Assembly (NCBI RefSeq): GCF_001649575.2
Contig: NC_051446.1
Span: 18,702,168 to 18,766,167, forward strand
DNA: 64,000 bases
DNA from: Kryptolebias marmoratus
Lineage: Eukaryota > Chordata > Actinopteri > Cyprinodontiformes > Rivulidae
Direction of reading: 5' to 3'
The notes beneath the pieces are model-generated. The model was not told the DNA's origin and searched no databases. It saw only the letters and a list, made by a program, of their open reading frames with translations. Within the stretch, counting starts at the first letter, position 1; the number at the start of each line of letters is the position of its first letter. This document shows, piece by piece, positions 63,210-64,000 of this stretch. The position numbers were made by a program, and so were the translations under genes.

Positions 63210-64000
63210 CTGGGGCCAAACACGAAACAGTAAGGATCTTAAGAGGCCAAAGACGTCAGGCTGCTCGTCTCTTGGTAAACTGCAGCCTGGTTAATTTAGA
63301 TTTGATCTGACTCAAATGATCTCAGTGGGGAAATGAAATTATTGCATTTACAGCAAGAGAACCAGATAAAAGCAAAACGAAAACAGGAAATTGTAAGACA
63401 ATATAATTTGGGAGCTTTACTGTAATGCATTGAATTAGATTCATTTGTGCTCCTGTTTCTGGATTGCAGAGCGCCAGGCTGGTTTCTGTACAACACCGGA
63501 CATTTAGGTTTTATTAGAGCGCTATACATTTATGTTTTACTGGTTTTATTCTCTTACCCTGAACGCTGGAGGCAATTTAACTGGCTGTAAAAGTCAGGAT
63601 CATTGAAAAACAGCATTTTTTAACAAAAATCACACTCTGTCACATACTATTACAATCATCACTGCCTTGTTTGTTTACAGTTTATACCCTAAATGTCCCC
63701 TGAAAATGAAATATTATAGAAAAAGGCTCAATAATAATAATAGTATTTTTGTTTATCACATGTAAATGTAAGAGATTTTTCCCCTAGCTATATTTATTCA
63801 AAGCTAAAACAAAAAAGGCACTTAATTCTGATTCCAGCTGAGGCCTGTTTGTCCTTAGTAAACAATAACTATGTGCTGTTAAGCTTTATTAAAGCCATTT
63901 TGAACCATATAGCATTGTAATTTCAGCTATAATATGTAAAACAAAACACAAAAACTCAATAACAAACGTTATTTTTTCACTATATAGACTGTAATCCGCA
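63210..64000 (-). other. comtd1: comtd1 upstream intron / window edge
   Basis: Sequence upstream of the first identified comtd1 exon. A donor-like CAGG-GTAAGA occurs on the minus strand near 63560, but no frame before it has the right phase without a stop, so I do not call an exon. Otherwise AT-rich and featureless. Confidence 0.5.

Noticed and set aside
63500..63700. possible first coding exon of comtd1 ending near 63560
   Set aside because: The frame with the needed phase has a stop just before the donor; the frame with an ATG has the wrong phase.

Overview
This window is a vertebrate, almost certainly teleost fish (percomorph-like), nuclear locus. The evidence is AT-rich, intron-rich DNA with canonical GT-AG splicing, fish-type Tc1 and hAT-MITE debris, and a gene order matching the human 10q22 block ADK - KAT6B - DUPD1/DUSP29 - DUSP13 - SAMD8 - VDAC2 - COMTD1. 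The species cannot be fixed from the sequence. All exon boundaries below were placed by hand from splice sites, reading-frame phase and family similarity. For every fully contained gene except one, the exon lengths add to a multiple of three.

Layout: (1) 1-3.1 kb: last two coding exons and 3'UTR of adk (+). (2) 3.1-8.4 kb: intergenic, GC-richer kat6b promoter/leader region and a 67-base assembly gap. (3) 8.4-28.8 kb: kat6b (+), 16 coding exons, predicted 2139 residues: NEMM domain, double PHD finger, MYST acetyltransferase, acidic region, Ser/Met-rich C-terminus. (4) 29.8-50.0 kb: five tandem three-exon dual-specificity phosphatase genes, all on the minus strand and all with the same intron phases. 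They are a dusp29 (dupd1) gene and four DUSP13-like genes, one carrying a 1-base frameshift. (5) 50.8-56.0 kb: samd8 (+), ceramide phosphoethanolamine synthase, 410 residues. (6) 56.5-60.3 kb: vdac2 (+), 283 residues. (7) 60.3-63.2 kb to the window edge: comtd1 (-), whose first coding exon was not found.

The genes do not form a pathway. They are a conserved syntenic block: nucleoside metabolism (adk), chromatin acetylation (kat6b), atypical DUSPs with muscle/testis relatives in mammals, sphingolipid synthesis in the ER (samd8), the mitochondrial outer-membrane channel (vdac2) and an O-methyltransferase-domain protein (comtd1). samd8 and the last DUSP are divergently transcribed. vdac2 and comtd1 converge, with opposed poly(A) signals only about 15 bases apart.

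There is no CRISPR array, phage-like system or clearly new multigene system. The points worth a second look are the five-gene DUSP array with its frameshifted member, a His/Gln-rich insert in kat6b, an in-frame stop-free 132-base kat6b intron, stacked uORFs before the kat6b start, the overlapping vdac2/comtd1 3' ends, a hAT MITE nested in a Tc1 remnant, and a dispersed repeat family seen at six or more sites.
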